From NCBI GenBank assembly GCA_910579615.1, contig CAJTUA010000005.1:169209-233208 (forward strand): a stretch of 64,000 nucleotides of DNA, read 5' to 3'. A program made the translations under genes and the position numbers. The DNA is from an uncultured Lachnospiraceae bacterium (GTDB taxonomy: Bacteria; Bacillota; Clostridia; Lachnospirales; Lachnospiraceae). This document shows, piece by piece, positions 53,405 to 62,325 of this stretch (the stretch's first letter is position 1; each line of letters opens with the position of its first letter). The notes beneath the pieces are model-generated. The model did no database searches, was not told the origin of the DNA, and saw nothing but the letters and a program-made list of their open reading frames with translations.

Positions 53405-54247
53405 ATGCACCACGCACCACAGGGGCAGTCAATTTGGGGGACAATCAACACCTGTGTTGAGATTGCTCTGGACGTCTATATGATCCTTGCTAAGGACAAG
53501 GAAGGCAACGAGCAGGAAGGGCTTATGGTCAGAAAGAATGCCGCGAAGGGGGTACTGTCAAAGGAGACTGCCAGCATAGGGCAGGAATCTGGGGGATGGC
53601 TCTGCTACGGGAAGGATACCAAAGATATCCCGCTGTATGAAATTCTGCAACGCCGTCTTGCGGACTGTAAAAGGATGGAGGCCACCATCATGGGGCAGAT
53701 GGGGGAACTGAAACAGGATGGGAAACAAAAACGGACAGATTTTTTTGGGGAGTGTGCGCCGCCTAAAACAGAACCGGGCTGTATTGCCGGGCAAACGAGG
53801 AAGGTACGGAACGGGATATACCTTGTCAATGAGGGCGATGGGGCGAAGCTTGCCGTACATAGGAAGATTGCAGACCAGTTTATGACACCTGCGGCTGTTG
53901 GGTTTGGGGCAAGGAAGGGAGGGTATATTTTTTACGATACAACAGCAAGTGCTATTGCACTGAATGAACTGAAGAGTGTCTTTGAAGAAGCGGCAGCCCT
54001 CGTGATTTCGGAGGATAGCCTGTATGCCTCCCTGCACAAAAACTATCCGGCATACACGTCCTTTTATAACCAGTGTATGCCGGAAACAGCGCGGATACCG
54101 ACAGTGGATGCACCAACAGACCTGTTCCTGTCAGTACAGTTGGCGGCGGAGAGGAGCAAGGAGAAAACAGACGCGGATTCGTTCGTGCAGACGGGAGAAT
54201 ACCAAGAAGAATTTGGCGAGCAGGTCGATTTTGGGATTGGGGGATAA
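53405..54247 (+). CDS. hypothetical element protein with internal duplication (280 aa)
   Basis: Start ATG 53405 after AAGGGAG. Two similar units are visible: residues about 9-80 (IWGTINTCVEIALDVYMIL, then GGWLCYGKDTKD) and about 125-195 (GQTRKVRNGIYLV, then GGYIFYDTTA). Each has a Gly-Ile/Val-Tyr strand, a VRK/VHRK turn and a GGY/GGW strand. The unit resembles a small domain seen beside antirestriction-type proteins of mobile elements, but the function is unknown. No membrane segment. Confidence 0.75.
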   Translation: MHHAPQGQSIWGTINTCVEIALDVYMILAKDKEGNEQEGLMVRKNAAKGVLSKETASIGQESGGWLCYGKDTKDIPLYEILQRRLADCKRMEATIMGQMGELKQDGKQKRTDFFGECAPPKTEPGCIAGQTRKVRNGIYLVNEGDGAKLAVHRKIADQFMTPAAVGFGARKGGYIFYDTTASAIALNELKSVFEEAAALVISEDSLYASLHKNYPAYTSFYNQCMPETARIPTVDAPTDLFLSVQLAAERSKEKTDADSFVQTGEYQEEFGEQVDFGIGG

Positions 54248-54274
54248 CGATTTTCATTGGGAGGTGACCAGCGG

Positions 54275-54997
54275 TTGAAACAGGTCTGTATTTTAAGCAT
54301 TTTTCATGAAAACCGGGGCAGTGGGATAGCAGACCTTATGGGATACTGTAAGGTAGCAGGGGAGTGTGGTGTATTTCCGGTGGCTCCCCAACTGCTCCTT
54401 GCCCCGTGGCAAGCTCCTGTTTCCGAAGAACAAAAAGAGCAGGCGCTCCGGTTGGGGCTTGCCCTTTTGGAGCAGTCAGAGGAACTGTGGGTGATGGGCG
54501 GGGACATCCGGCAGAAGCATCCGGAGACGGATTTTGCGGGGAAACATGGCATCCCCACATTTTACATCCCATCCCCGGCAGAAAGGGATTCGTACCCGGT
54601 CAGTGCGGATGGGAATGGCCTGTTAAGCTGCGGGGACTGTGTGGATGGTTCGGAAAAAGAGGATTACGAAGGGAAGCTTGTCATCCTGCGGCATGAAAAC
54701 CTGAGACCGGAATGCCGGACACCGCGGAATCAGTTGTGGGTTGTCACACATGGTCCTGGCTGCCGGCCAGGGTGGAAATACAGCCCCACCCTCCATCTGC
54801 GGCATCCGTTGGACGGCGACCGCCTGGCACTGGCGCGCGAGTGTGTATGGGGTGTGGCAAAGCCAGAAACATTGGAGAAACTGGAGGGGATGTACCCAGA
54901 ATTCCGGCAGTGGAGGGAGGCACGGGGAATAAACGGGAGGGATTCGCCGGACTGGGCAGAGGCACAGGGGGAAGATGGGGAGGAGCCTGGCTTATGA
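54275..54997 (+). CDS. DUF4406/deoxyribosyltransferase-like fold protein
   Basis: 240 residues, start TTG 54275 after GGGAGGTG. The N-terminal part has the pattern of nucleoside deoxyribosyltransferase-like folds of mobile elements: YCKVAGECGVFPVAPQLLL, then LGLALLEQSEELWVMGG. A second C-terminal module (RHENLRPECRTPRNQLWVV, THGPGCRP) is common behind such domains. No catalytic claim can be made. The stop overlaps the VirD4 start (ATGA), so the two are translationally coupled. Confidence 0.7.
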   Translation: MKQVCILSIFHENRGSGIADLMGYCKVAGECGVFPVAPQLLLAPWQAPVSEEQKEQALRLGLALLEQSEELWVMGGDIRQKHPETDFAGKHGIPTFYIPSPAERDSYPVSADGNGLLSCGDCVDGSEKEDYEGKLVILRHENLRPECRTPRNQLWVVTHGPGCRPGWKYSPTLHLRHPLDGDRLALARECVWGVAKPETLEKLEGMYPEFRQWREARGINGRDSPDWAEAQGEDGEEPGL

Positions 54998-57237
54998 GGA
55001 AGAAGGAAAAAAGGATTTTAAGCATTGTTCTGGTTGTGGCAGGAACCATTGCCAACCTGTTCTTTACGGCTGCCCTGCATGGGGTACTTGCAAGGCAGTA
55101 TGCGGCGCTGACATTTCCACCATTCCGCCAGTGTGTTGGCGGTCTGTTTGCGGAACGTCAGCGGATGCTGTTGTTCCTGGTTTTTGAAGGATTCTTGGCA
55201 TTGTGCTGTGTCCTCTTTTGGTTGCAGAATAACCGTCCTTACCAGAGTCCGCTCATCCAGGTGGCAGGGGATATTTACACCCCTGCCCCGGTCGGGCAGT
55301 ACCAGCACGGCTCGGCACGTTGGCTGAAACCGGAGGAACGGGAAAATGTATTCCAGACACAGGTGATTGACCCACACAATAAAGTAATCCAGATGTTGTT
55401 GGATACGGGGTTTGATGACCTGCCGTTCATGCAGAGAAGGGATGGGTCAGGGCAGGATGAAGCGGATGAGCAAATAATCCCCCATGTCCCACCACCCGTT
55501 CCTGTCAATACAGCAAAAGGAAGGAAGGATGATAGTTTTGAAACGGTGGATTACGAAATCCCCACGACCGCCGTAAGCCGGGAGAAAGGCGGCACCTTAC
55601 CACAAAAAACAGACAACATACAGGGAACAGGTACAGACCCATGGAAGCTGTTCCCGAAAGGGGGCATTGTTGTCGGCAGGGACAAATCCGGGGGGAAGGA
55701 GAAGCTCTACCTGGTCGGGGAGGATACCCACACACTGACCATCGGCGCAACCCGTTCTGGAAAAACCCGCTGCCTGGTTATCCAGTCCATCTGCTCGATT
55801 GCCCTGGCGGGGGAAAGCCTTGTCATCAGCGATCCCAAGGCGGAACTGTTCCATTATACATCGAAATACCTGGAAAAGCTCGGTTACGAGGTGGTCTGCA
55901 TCGACTTCAAGAACCCGGAGAAAAGTACCCGTTATAACCTCCTTCAACCGGTGATTGACGCGGTAAACGAGGGGGACACGGAGCGGGCGGAGATGTACGC
56001 ATGGGATATCACAAATATCCTCGTGGGTGATAACGCCTCCAACGAGAAGATTTGGGAGAACGGGGAAAAGTCCACGATTGCGGCGGCAATCCTCTGTGTG
56101 GTGGTGGACAATAGGAAGCGCCCAGAATACCAGAACCTGACAAATGTCTACTGGTTTATTGCGGAGATGAGCAGACCCGTGGGGAACACAACACCGATGA
56201 AAGAGTATGTGAAAAAGCTTGCGGCAAAGCACCCGGCGCGGGCGCTGATGTCCATTGCGGAGGTTGCACCAAGCCGCACCAAGGGCAGCTTTGATACATC
56301 CGCGCTGACTACCCTTCGCTTGTTCACAAGTCGTTCCGTCTACGCCATCACACATACAAGTGACTACAACATTGCGGAAATCGGCAGAAAGAAGCAGGCG
56401 CTGTTTTTAGTGCTCCCAGATGAAAAAACAACTTATTACCCGATTGCAAGCCTGATGGTATCGCAGCTTTATGAATTGTTGGTGCGCCAGTCGGACATGC
56501 GTGGCGGGCGATTGGAAAGGCGCGTCAACTTTGTTCTGGATGAATTTGGGAATTTCACAAAACTGAATGATTTTACCAACAAGCTGACCGTAGCAGGCGG
56601 GCGTGGGGTGCGGTTTAACCTGTTTTTACAGAGCTTTGAACAGCTCACGCAGAAATATGACAAGGAGACAGCCGCCATTGTCAAGTCCAATTGCCAGACA
56701 TGGGTTTACCTGCAGGCCGATGACAAGGAGACATTGCAGGAGGTATGCGACAAGCTGGGGAAATATACGACTTCGGCGTATCAGCTCTCCAGTCAGCACG
56801 GACGCTATGTCAATCCAAGCAGTTCCCACAGCATCAGTCTTGTGGCGCGGGAAGTGCTGACAACGGACGAGGTGCGCAGGGTGGCAAGGCCGTACCAGAT
56901 TGTAGTGGGCAGGGGGCATCCGGCGATTATGGAAGCGCCGGATTTATCGCAGTGGTATTTTAACCGGATGTGCGGAATGGGCGACGCGGAACATAACCGG
57001 AAAGTACGGGAGGTACGGGAAGCTGCGTGCCCCATCATCTCCCCGAAAACAGAAGAAATCCCGCTGTGGAATATCTGGGTGTATTACATGAAGGATTTGC
57101 AGTTAAAGGAGGCACAGCAGAGGTCGCAGGCAGCGGCGGCGCAGATGGGGGCAATGTTTGGGTCGATGAAAGGATACCAACGAACAGGAGGTTTCCGGAA
57201 TGAGGAAGGAGGTTTTAAGAATGAGGAAGAAGATTAA
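54994..57237 (+). CDS. VirD4/TraG-type coupling protein
   Basis: Membrane ATPase of 747 residues that delivers the relaxosome to the transfer channel. Two N-terminal membrane segments (about 8-30 and 55-75), Walker A GATRSGKTR (near 252), Walker B NFVLDEFGNF (near 513) and the TraG/VirD4 C-terminal motifs (RGVRFNLFLQSFEQL) are present. ATG 54994 follows GGGGAGGAG and overlaps the previous stop; the longer upstream frame is rejected. The last 17 bases overlap the next gene. Confidence 0.93.
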   Translation: MRKKEKRILSIVLVVAGTIANLFFTAALHGVLARQYAALTFPPFRQCVGGLFAERQRMLLFLVFEGFLALCCVLFWLQNNRPYQSPLIQVAGDIYTPAPVGQYQHGSARWLKPEERENVFQTQVIDPHNKVIQMLLDTGFDDLPFMQRRDGSGQDEADEQIIPHVPPPVPVNTAKGRKDDSFETVDYEIPTTAVSREKGGTLPQKTDNIQGTGTDPWKLFPKGGIVVGRDKSGGKEKLYLVGEDTHTLTIGATRSGKTRCLVIQSICSIALAGESLVISDPKAELFHYTSKYLEKLGYEVVCIDFKNPEKSTRYNLLQPVIDAVNEGDTERAEMYAWDITNILVGDNASNEKIWENGEKSTIAAAILCVVVDNRKRPEYQNLTNVYWFIAEMSRPVGNTTPMKEYVKKLAAKHPARALMSIAEVAPSRTKGSFDTSALTTLRLFTSRSVYAITHTSDYNIAEIGRKKQALFLVLPDEKTTYYPIASLMVSQLYELLVRQSDMRGGRLERRVNFVLDEFGNFTKLNDFTNKLTVAGGRGVRFNLFLQSFEQLTQKYDKETAAIVKSNCQTWVYLQADDKETLQEVCDKLGKYTTSAYQLSSQHGRYVNPSSSHSISLVAREVLTTDEVRRVARPYQIVVGRGHPAIMEAPDLSQWYFNRMCGMGDAEHNRKVREVREAACPIISPKTEEIPLWNIWVYYMKDLQLKEAQQRSQAAAAQMGAMFGSMKGYQRTGGFRNEEGGFKNEEED

Positions 57238-57589
57238 AGGGATGAAAAAGGCAGCATCCGGTTTCCGGGCGGCGGGCGCATCCATGCTCACCGCCCTTTT
57301 TGTTGCCCTAACGAAAGGCAGTACCGTATATGCGGCGGGGACAAAGATTGGGAACAGCAAGCTTGCCAAGGGGACGCAGAAGCTGATTGCGGATGCGACC
57401 ACCTGGCTGATGGTGCTCGCGCCTGTTGTGGCAGGGCTGTTGATCATTTATTTTTGCATCCGGCGTTCCGCAGCGGACGAGATGGATCAGAAGAAGTGGA
57501 ACAACCGGATTGTGGCAGCCATTGTATCCTGCATCGGCGCGGTGCTTGGGAGCGCGACGCTGAGTGTTATTGTGGGATATTACCAGTAG
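57221..57589 (+). CDS. Maff2-family small membrane protein
   Basis: 122 residues, start ATG 57221 after AAGGAGG. A basic N-terminus, a cleavable-signal-like stretch (MLTALFVALTKGSTVYAAG) and two membrane segments (WLMVLAPVVAGLLIIYFCI and VAAIVSCIGAVLGSATLSV) match the small pilin/VirB2-like proteins annotated as Maff2 family in clostridial conjugative elements. Likely a component of the transfer channel or pilus. Confidence 0.8.
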   Translation: MRKKIKGMKKAASGFRAAGASMLTALFVALTKGSTVYAAGTKIGNSKLAKGTQKLIADATTWLMVLAPVVAGLLIIYFCIRRSAADEMDQKKWNNRIVAAIVSCIGAVLGSATLSVIVGYYQ

Positions 57590-57822
57590 AACGATACGTG
57601 CGGTTCGCGTGGTGGGAGTTGTCGGGGGTGCCCGGCAGAAGTTTTTATGGGTAGAACCGCAGGGGATTTTGTTCCATGCGGCTTTGCTATAACACTACGC
57701 CCTCACAGGGCGAAAACTATTTTTTGGCAGGACTTGCTGCACATAAAAGTGATGCCCCGGTTGATACCGGTCCGGCGGGCAAAAGTGCAGCGCTGCCCAT
57801 TTAAGGAAAGGGGAACAAAACT

Positions 57823-58074
57823 ATGAGGAGAATCAGGGAGAACATGAACAGACTGGCAGCGGCGGCGTATGTGAAGGGAGTACGCGCAAAAGAAAAGGCA
57901 GTGGATGTATTATCACAGAAAAATGGCGAAGGATTTGTTGACACTGCCTTGAAGATTTTGATCAGTGTTGTTATCGGCGCACTCCTGCTTGCGGGGCTTT
58001 ACACCTTGTTCAAGGACACGGTACTGCCGACACTGACGGAAAAGGTGCGCACCCTGTTCAATTATCAGGGTTAG
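57823..58074 (+). CDS. small membrane protein (DUF6133-like), candidate pilin
   Basis: 83 residues: a charged N-terminus of about 38 residues, then one membrane helix (ALKILISVVIGALLLAGLY) and a short tail. This is the shape of Flp/TadE-type pilins, and the element carries a prepilin peptidase at 60644, though the cleavage motif (NGEGFVDT) is not canonical. AAAGGGG precedes the start. The 233-base gap upstream has a GCCCT/AGGGC hairpin near 57709 and nothing else recognised. Confidence 0.6.
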   Translation: MRRIRENMNRLAAAAYVKGVRAKEKAVDVLSQKNGEGFVDTALKILISVVIGALLLAGLYTLFKDTVLPTLTEKVRTLFNYQG

Positions 58075-58130
58075 GGTGTAGCGCTACGCAGGTTTGCCGG
58101 GGAAACGGTAATGGGATGCACCTGGTACAA

Positions 58131-58157
58131 CAGGCAGGGATAATAAGTCCCTGCCTG
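58131..58157 (+). other. 10-bp perfect hairpin before spoVG
   Basis: CAGGCAGGGA and TCCCTGCCTG arms around a 7-base loop; no T run follows, so it is not a simple terminator. Confidence 0.6.
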
Positions 58158-58229
58158 TATCGGGATGGTAAAAGCAGAACCTCACGTCTTGTTTCCTTGG
58201 CAACAAAACGACAATATAAGGGAGGTTTT

Positions 58230-58496
58230 ATGAAAGTCAAGGCAAAGATTGTTGCCCGCTATGGGAATCAGGAGGGGAGGCTGAAGGCGATTGCCACGGT
58301 ATGCTTGGACGGGGAATTTCTGGTCACTGGTGTACGAGTGGTGGATTGCCAGAAGGGGCTGACCGTATTCATGCCAAGCCGGGAGGTTTCCACCGGCGAG
58401 TACCGGGATATCTGTTTCCCCATCACTTCGGAGCTGTACAAACAGGTTCGCGACAGCGTGTTGGATGCCTATATGCAGCCAGAAGTTACAGAGTAA
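58230..58496 (+). CDS. SpoVG-family nucleic-acid-binding protein
   Basis: 88 residues, start ATG 58230 after AAGGGAGG. The pattern is that of SpoVG (KAIATVCLDGEFLVTGVRVV, then FMPSREVSTGEYRDICFPIT), a small protein known to bind DNA and RNA; copies on conjugative elements are common. It is flanked on both sides by perfect hairpins with related GGCAGG/CCTGCC sequence, possible sites for this protein or for RNA processing. Confidence 0.9.
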   Translation: MKVKAKIVARYGNQEGRLKAIATVCLDGEFLVTGVRVVDCQKGLTVFMPSREVSTGEYRDICFPITSELYKQVRDSVLDAYMQPEVTE

Positions 58497-58511
58497 GCCG
58501 GACAAACGGAA

Positions 58512-58540
58512 TCCCTGGCAGGCGTAAACCCTGCCAGGGA
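58512..58540 (+). other. 11-bp perfect hairpin after spoVG
   Basis: TCCCTGGCAGG and CCTGCCAGGGA arms around CGTAAAC. No T run. The downstream gene's binding site follows at once, so it could control translation of that gene. Confidence 0.6.
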
Positions 58541-58557
58541 AGGGGGAGGTGGTTGTT

Positions 58558-59400
58558 TTGGAGGCAATCCTTGTAACATTGATTGTTTCCGCTTTAAATG
58601 GAGCCATTGTCTACATTGATGGGATGCTTTCCGGTCTGACCTCCCTGACGCTGCACGCAGACCAGTACATGGTGGCGGGCAGCGGGGGGAACATGGTCGG
58701 GACGCTGTTTGATATCCTGCTCGGTTTCGGGGTGTCGCTGATTATCCTGAAGTTCCTGAAAAAAGGCTTTGAGTGCTATGTGCTCTGGACGGACGGCGAC
58801 CCGGACAGCGAGCCGTTTGCCCTAATCATCCGTTTTGTACAGGCAGTTGCAGTGGCAGTGTGTTTCCCGGTGCTGTACGGATGGTTGGCGGACATCACCA
58901 GGAACTTAACGGATGAGCTGTTGGCTGCCATCGGCGTATCAACGGACTATAACTGGAAAGCATGGACAAAAGGGATTTCTTCAGCGGGGATTGTGACGGC
59001 AACCCTTGGTCTGGTATTTGTTATCGCTTATTTTATGTTGTATTTCCAGTTCCTGATGCGCGGTCTGGAAATCCTGATCCTGCGGGTGGGGATGCCACTG
59101 GCCTGTGTGGGGCTGTTGGACAATGACAAGGGCGTATTCAAAAACTACACCATGAAGTTTTTCCAGTCGATGGTTTCTGTTGTGGTGCAGGTTGCCCTCT
59201 GCAAGTTGGGTATCGGCATGATGATGAACATGGGCGGCAATATGAACGTATTTTGGGGGACAGCCTGCATTGTGCTTGCCATCCGCACGCCGAGGTTCTT
59301 GGCGGAATTCATGGTTCCGTCCGGTGGGGGCGGAGGTGTGGTGAACAATGTTTACCATTCCGTCCGGTTGGTCGGCATGGCAAAGAACCTGATGAAGTAA
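58558..59400 (+). CDS. TrbL/VirB6-like membrane protein
   Basis: 280 residues, start TTG 58558 after GGGGGAGG. Several membrane segments: 1-18, about 50-70 (FDILLGFGVSLIILKFL), 95-115, about 145-170 and about 205-245. The sequence pattern matches the TrbL/VirB6-type channel proteins of Gram-positive conjugative elements. It should form part of the inner-membrane transfer channel with PrgI and an ATPase beyond the window. Confidence 0.85.
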   Translation: MEAILVTLIVSALNGAIVYIDGMLSGLTSLTLHADQYMVAGSGGNMVGTLFDILLGFGVSLIILKFLKKGFECYVLWTDGDPDSEPFALIIRFVQAVAVAVCFPVLYGWLADITRNLTDELLAAIGVSTDYNWKAWTKGISSAGIVTATLGLVFVIAYFMLYFQFLMRGLEILILRVGMPLACVGLLDNDKGVFKNYTMKFFQSMVSVVVQVALCKLGIGMMMNMGGNMNVFWGTACIVLAIRTPRFLAEFMVPSGGGGGVVNNVYHSVRLVGMAKNLMK

Positions 59401-59410
59401 GGGGGCAGTA

Positions 59411-59620
59411 ATGGTTACGTTGGACGAGATTTCAAAGGCTGTCATCACGTTGCTCCGCCTTGGGGCAGCCTTCCGGCTTGTTTACTGCATGGTGCGGTTG
59501 GAGGGCGCGGAGGAGGAGCGGGGACAATGCAAAAAGCGGGCAAAAAACACCGTGTTGTTCTATGTCCTGGCGGAATCCGTGTGGCAGATTAAGGAAATGG
59601 TTTTTTACTACTATAAGTGA
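59411..59620 (+). CDS. small membrane-associated protein (69 aa)
   Basis: Directly after the TrbL-like gene, with AAGGGGG before ATG 59411. Helical and basic, with two weakly hydrophobic stretches. Small proteins of this kind occupy the same place between TrbL-like and PrgI genes in related elements. Function unknown. Confidence 0.7.
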   Translation: MVTLDEISKAVITLLRLGAAFRLVYCMVRLEGAEEERGQCKKRAKNTVLFYVLAESVWQIKEMVFYYYK

Positions 59621-59630
59621 GGAGGGAAGG

Positions 59631-59963
59631 ATGGAACGGGAAACCAGTCTTTACATCCCAACCGGGGTGCGGGCGGAGAAGGAACTGTTTAACGGCTTTG
59701 GAAAACGTGAACTGCTCCAGAGCGCAGCGGGTTCCCTAGCAGGCGGCGTGGTGGCCGTCGTTTTGTGGCTTACCGCAGCGAATGTGGCGCTGACTGTTGT
59801 CACGCTGCTTTCCGGTATTTTTGGCAGCGTGCTGATGTGTACCCGCGACCAGAACAACCAGAGTGTGGTCGATCAGGTCAGCAGTCTGATTCGTTTCCAT
59901 CGCAGCCAACAGATTTATCCCTACCGCATGATGGACGAGTGGGAGATTACGGAAAGGGAATGA
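59631..59963 (+). CDS. PrgI-family conjugation membrane protein
   Basis: 110 residues, start ATG 59631 after GGAGGGAAGG; the longer frame upstream is rejected. Two close membrane segments (about 31-72) flank a short loop, then RDQNNQSVVDQVSSLIRFH and YPYR, the PrgI pattern. In most elements the VirB4 ATPase gene follows PrgI; here it does not, and a methylase and Tad-like genes come instead. Confidence 0.85.
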   Translation: MERETSLYIPTGVRAEKELFNGFGKRELLQSAAGSLAGGVVAVVLWLTAANVALTVVTLLSGIFGSVLMCTRDQNNQSVVDQVSSLIRFHRSQQIYPYRMMDEWEITERE

Positions 59964-60075
59964 AGAGAAAGGTAGTAAAACGTTGAAATGGCAAGGGCGT
60001 AAAAGCAGTAAAGACATAAAAGCAGAAGGAAAAACGGGTGGAAGTAGGACCAGAAAAAAGGAATGGAGGATAGCA

Positions 60076-60726
60076 ATGAAGTTTAAAGTGATCTATTGCG
60101 ACCCGCCTTGGGCATACCATGTCTATTCCAAGAAGGGGAAAGGGCGCAGCGCGGAAAACCATTACCGCACCATGCAGCCAGAGGAAATCTACGCGCTCGA
60201 TATTGCCGGGATTGCGGATCGGGACTGTGCGCTGTTTCTATGGGTTACGTTCCCCTGCATCCTGCAGGGGTTGGAAGCAGTCCGGCGTTGGGGTTTTACT
60301 TACAAGACACTTGGGTTCTGTTGGGTGAAGCGCTGCCAGAAACAGACGGACAAATGGTTCTGGGGGCTTGGCTTCTGGACAAGGGCAAACCCAGAGTTGT
60401 GCCTGCTTGCAACGAAAGGCCGCCCACAGCGCATGGAAAAGGGCGTGCACAGCCTGATTGACACCCCAGTGGAACGGCACAGTAAAAAACCGGAGGAGGC
60501 AAGGAGGCGGATTGAGCGGCTGATGGGCGACGTTTCGCGCGTAGAACTGTTCGCGAGGGAACGGCACGACGGATGGTTCTGTGCGGGGGATGGGGTAGAC
60601 GGCATGGATATCCGCGAATCAATTGAGAGATTAAAAAGGATGGGTGAACCGAATGGTATGGAAGGAGGATACAGTACTTTTCGCAGTCAGTCTTCTGCTT
60701 GCTTTTGCAGCCGGTCTGATTTGTGA
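60076..60726 (+). CDS. MT-A70-family adenine methyltransferase
   Basis: 216 residues, start ATG 60076 after GGAGGATAGCA. The catalytic DPPW lies at residues 9-12 (VIYCDPPWAYH), followed by the MT-A70 pattern (CALFLWVTFP, LGFCWVKR, RANPELCLLATKG and HSKKPEEARRRIERL). Likely methylates N6 of adenine in DNA to protect the element from restriction or to mark it. Its end overlaps the prepilin peptidase gene by 83 bases. Confidence 0.9.
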   Translation: MKFKVIYCDPPWAYHVYSKKGKGRSAENHYRTMQPEEIYALDIAGIADRDCALFLWVTFPCILQGLEAVRRWGFTYKTLGFCWVKRCQKQTDKWFWGLGFWTRANPELCLLATKGRPQRMEKGVHSLIDTPVERHSKKPEEARRRIERLMGDVSRVELFARERHDGWFCAGDGVDGMDIRESIERLKRMGEPNGMEGGYSTFRSQSSACFCSRSDL

Positions 60727-61291
60727 CTTTGCCCTGTACCGCTATTTTATCCCACGGCAGGGAGGGATTTTGCGTCGTAGCCCTGTATCGCACGTTTCTT
60801 TCTCGCTGTACTGTTGTAAAAGACAGAGGAGATTGCCCGTCGCCACAGTTGTTGCGGTAACCATGACGGCAGCATTCCTCTTAGTGTATGGATTTTCTGT
60901 CTTTACTTTGCGATGCATCTTGCTGTGCCAGGTGTTGGCAATGGCGGGTGTGGTGGATCAGAAGACATGGGAGATACCAGATATTTTCCATCTCCTGATT
61001 TTTATGGTGGGGTTGGTCGGGTTCCGGCTACTCCCTGCCCTGTGCGGGCTGCTCCTGGTGCCGCTGCCGCTTTTTGTAGCAGCGTGGAAAACCGGAAAAA
61101 TCGGCGGCGGGGATGTAAAGCTGATGGCAGCCAGTGGCTTTGCCCTTGGCGTATCCGCAGGGGTGCGGATGACCGTATGGGGGCTTGCGGCAGGGCTTCT
61201 CTGGAATGCCATATTCCATAAAGGGCGGGGGAGCTTTCCGCTTGCGCCGTTTTTGGCGTTTGGGTGTTTTATGGCATTGCTGCCATTGTAA
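60644..61291 (+). CDS. A24 prepilin peptidase
   Basis: 215-residue membrane aspartic protease that cleaves the leader of type IV/Flp prepilins. Both catalytic Asp motifs are present: VVDQKTWEIPD (near 104) and GGGDVKLMAA (near 157), within about seven hydrophobic segments. Start GTG 60644 or ATG 60653; no strong ribosome binding site and a long overlap with the methylase gene, suggesting coupled translation. Its presence in a conjugative element is notable. Confidence 0.88.
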   Translation: MNRMVWKEDTVLFAVSLLLAFAAGLICDFALYRYFIPRQGGILRRSPVSHVSFSLYCCKRQRRLPVATVVAVTMTAAFLLVYGFSVFTLRCILLCQVLAMAGVVDQKTWEIPDIFHLLIFMVGLVGFRLLPALCGLLLVPLPLFVAAWKTGKIGGGDVKLMAASGFALGVSAGVRMTVWGLAAGLLWNAIFHKGRGSFPLAPFLAFGCFMALLPL

Positions 61292-61304
61292 GAAAAAGTG
61301 GGGT

Positions 61305-61332
61305 GGTGCTGCCCGCTTGTAAGGGTAGCACC
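61305..61332 (+). other. hairpin before the CpaB-like gene
   Basis: GGTGCT-type arms (61305-61314 with 61323-61332, one bulge) around GCTTGTAA in the 113-base gap. No T run follows. Confidence 0.4.
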
Positions 61333-61404
61333 ATGGGTTTTATGCTGCGCAAAGACCTAAGCGTTATGCTGCTCCGAAAAAGAGTCGCAGCATGGAGGCA
61401 ATAA

Positions 61405-62316
61405 ATGAAACGATTATTGAAAAACCGGATTGTGCTTGGGGTTGCGTGCATCCTTGCATCCCTCGCGATATGTTTTGGGCTGACGCCGCTGTTTAACGAC
61501 GCGCTGAGCGCCACTGTGACCATTGTGCGTGTCAATGCGGAAATCAGGGCAGGCGAGCAGATTACAGCTAGGATGGTGACGACCGTGGAGGTGGGCGGGT
61601 ATAACATGCCCGCTGATGTATTATGCCGGATGGAGGATGTAATAGGCAAGTATGCCACTGCCGATTTTTCCAAAGGCGATTACATCCTTGCAGGAAAACT
61701 TTCCGACACGCCGCAGCTAAAAAATGCGTACTTTGGCAGGCTTGACGGGACAAACCGTGCAGTATCCGTCACAATCTCGTCCTTTGCGGCCGGCCTTTCC
61801 GGAAAACTTGGACAGGGGGATATCATTTCCCTGATTGCAAACAATGTGGGGGATTATCGGGAGACCGTAATCCCGGCTGAGCTGCAATACATAGAAGTTC
61901 TTGCCACGACGGTCAGCGACGGCACGGACAGTGATGAACAGGAGGGAGAGAAAGAGGAACTGCCATCCACGGTGACGGTTCTTGTTGCCCCGGAGCAGGC
62001 AAGACTTCTGGTGGAGTTGGAACAGGGCGGAAACCTCCACGCGGCATTGGTCTGCCGGGGAGGGGATAAAAATGCAAAGGGCTTTCTGGAGGAACAGGCA
62101 CGGATATTGGAGGAACTCTACCCGGCCGACACCCCAGAGGAAGAAGGGGAAAATACAGCAGACGGTGGGGATGGGGAATTTATGGAAGAATTGCAGCAAG
62201 AAAAAGAATACGAAAACGGAAATAGAAATGGGAAGGCTGCTTTGCCGGGAACTGCACCAGGAAATACACCACAGGGTTTTGCGGAAAATTCAAGAACAAA
62301 AGGAATGGAGGGATAA
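61405..62316 (+). CDS. CpaB/RcpC-like pilus assembly protein (SAF domain)
   Basis: 303 residues, start ATG 61405 after GGAGGC. One N-terminal membrane segment, then a SAF-like domain (AEIRAGEQITARMVTTVEV), a second conserved part (GKLGQGDIISLIAN, VTVLVAPEQARLLVELEQGG) and a charged acidic tail with no clear fold. Matches CpaB/RcpC, the protein acting outside the membrane in Tad/Flp pilus assembly. The next gene follows by nine bases. Confidence 0.85.
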   Translation: MKRLLKNRIVLGVACILASLAICFGLTPLFNDALSATVTIVRVNAEIRAGEQITARMVTTVEVGGYNMPADVLCRMEDVIGKYATADFSKGDYILAGKLSDTPQLKNAYFGRLDGTNRAVSVTISSFAAGLSGKLGQGDIISLIANNVGDYRETVIPAELQYIEVLATTVSDGTDSDEQEGEKEELPSTVTVLVAPEQARLLVELEQGGNLHAALVCRGGDKNAKGFLEEQARILEELYPADTPEEEGENTADGGDGEFMEELQQEKEYENGNRNGKAALPGTAPGNTPQGFAENSRTKGMEG

Positions 62317-62325
62317 GGGAAGGGT

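Noticed and set aside
54712..54993. 94 extra N-terminal residues for the VirD4 protein
   Set aside because: They overlap the preceding gene in another frame and are Gly/Arg-rich; ATG 54994 with GGGGAGGAG gives the normal membrane N-terminus.
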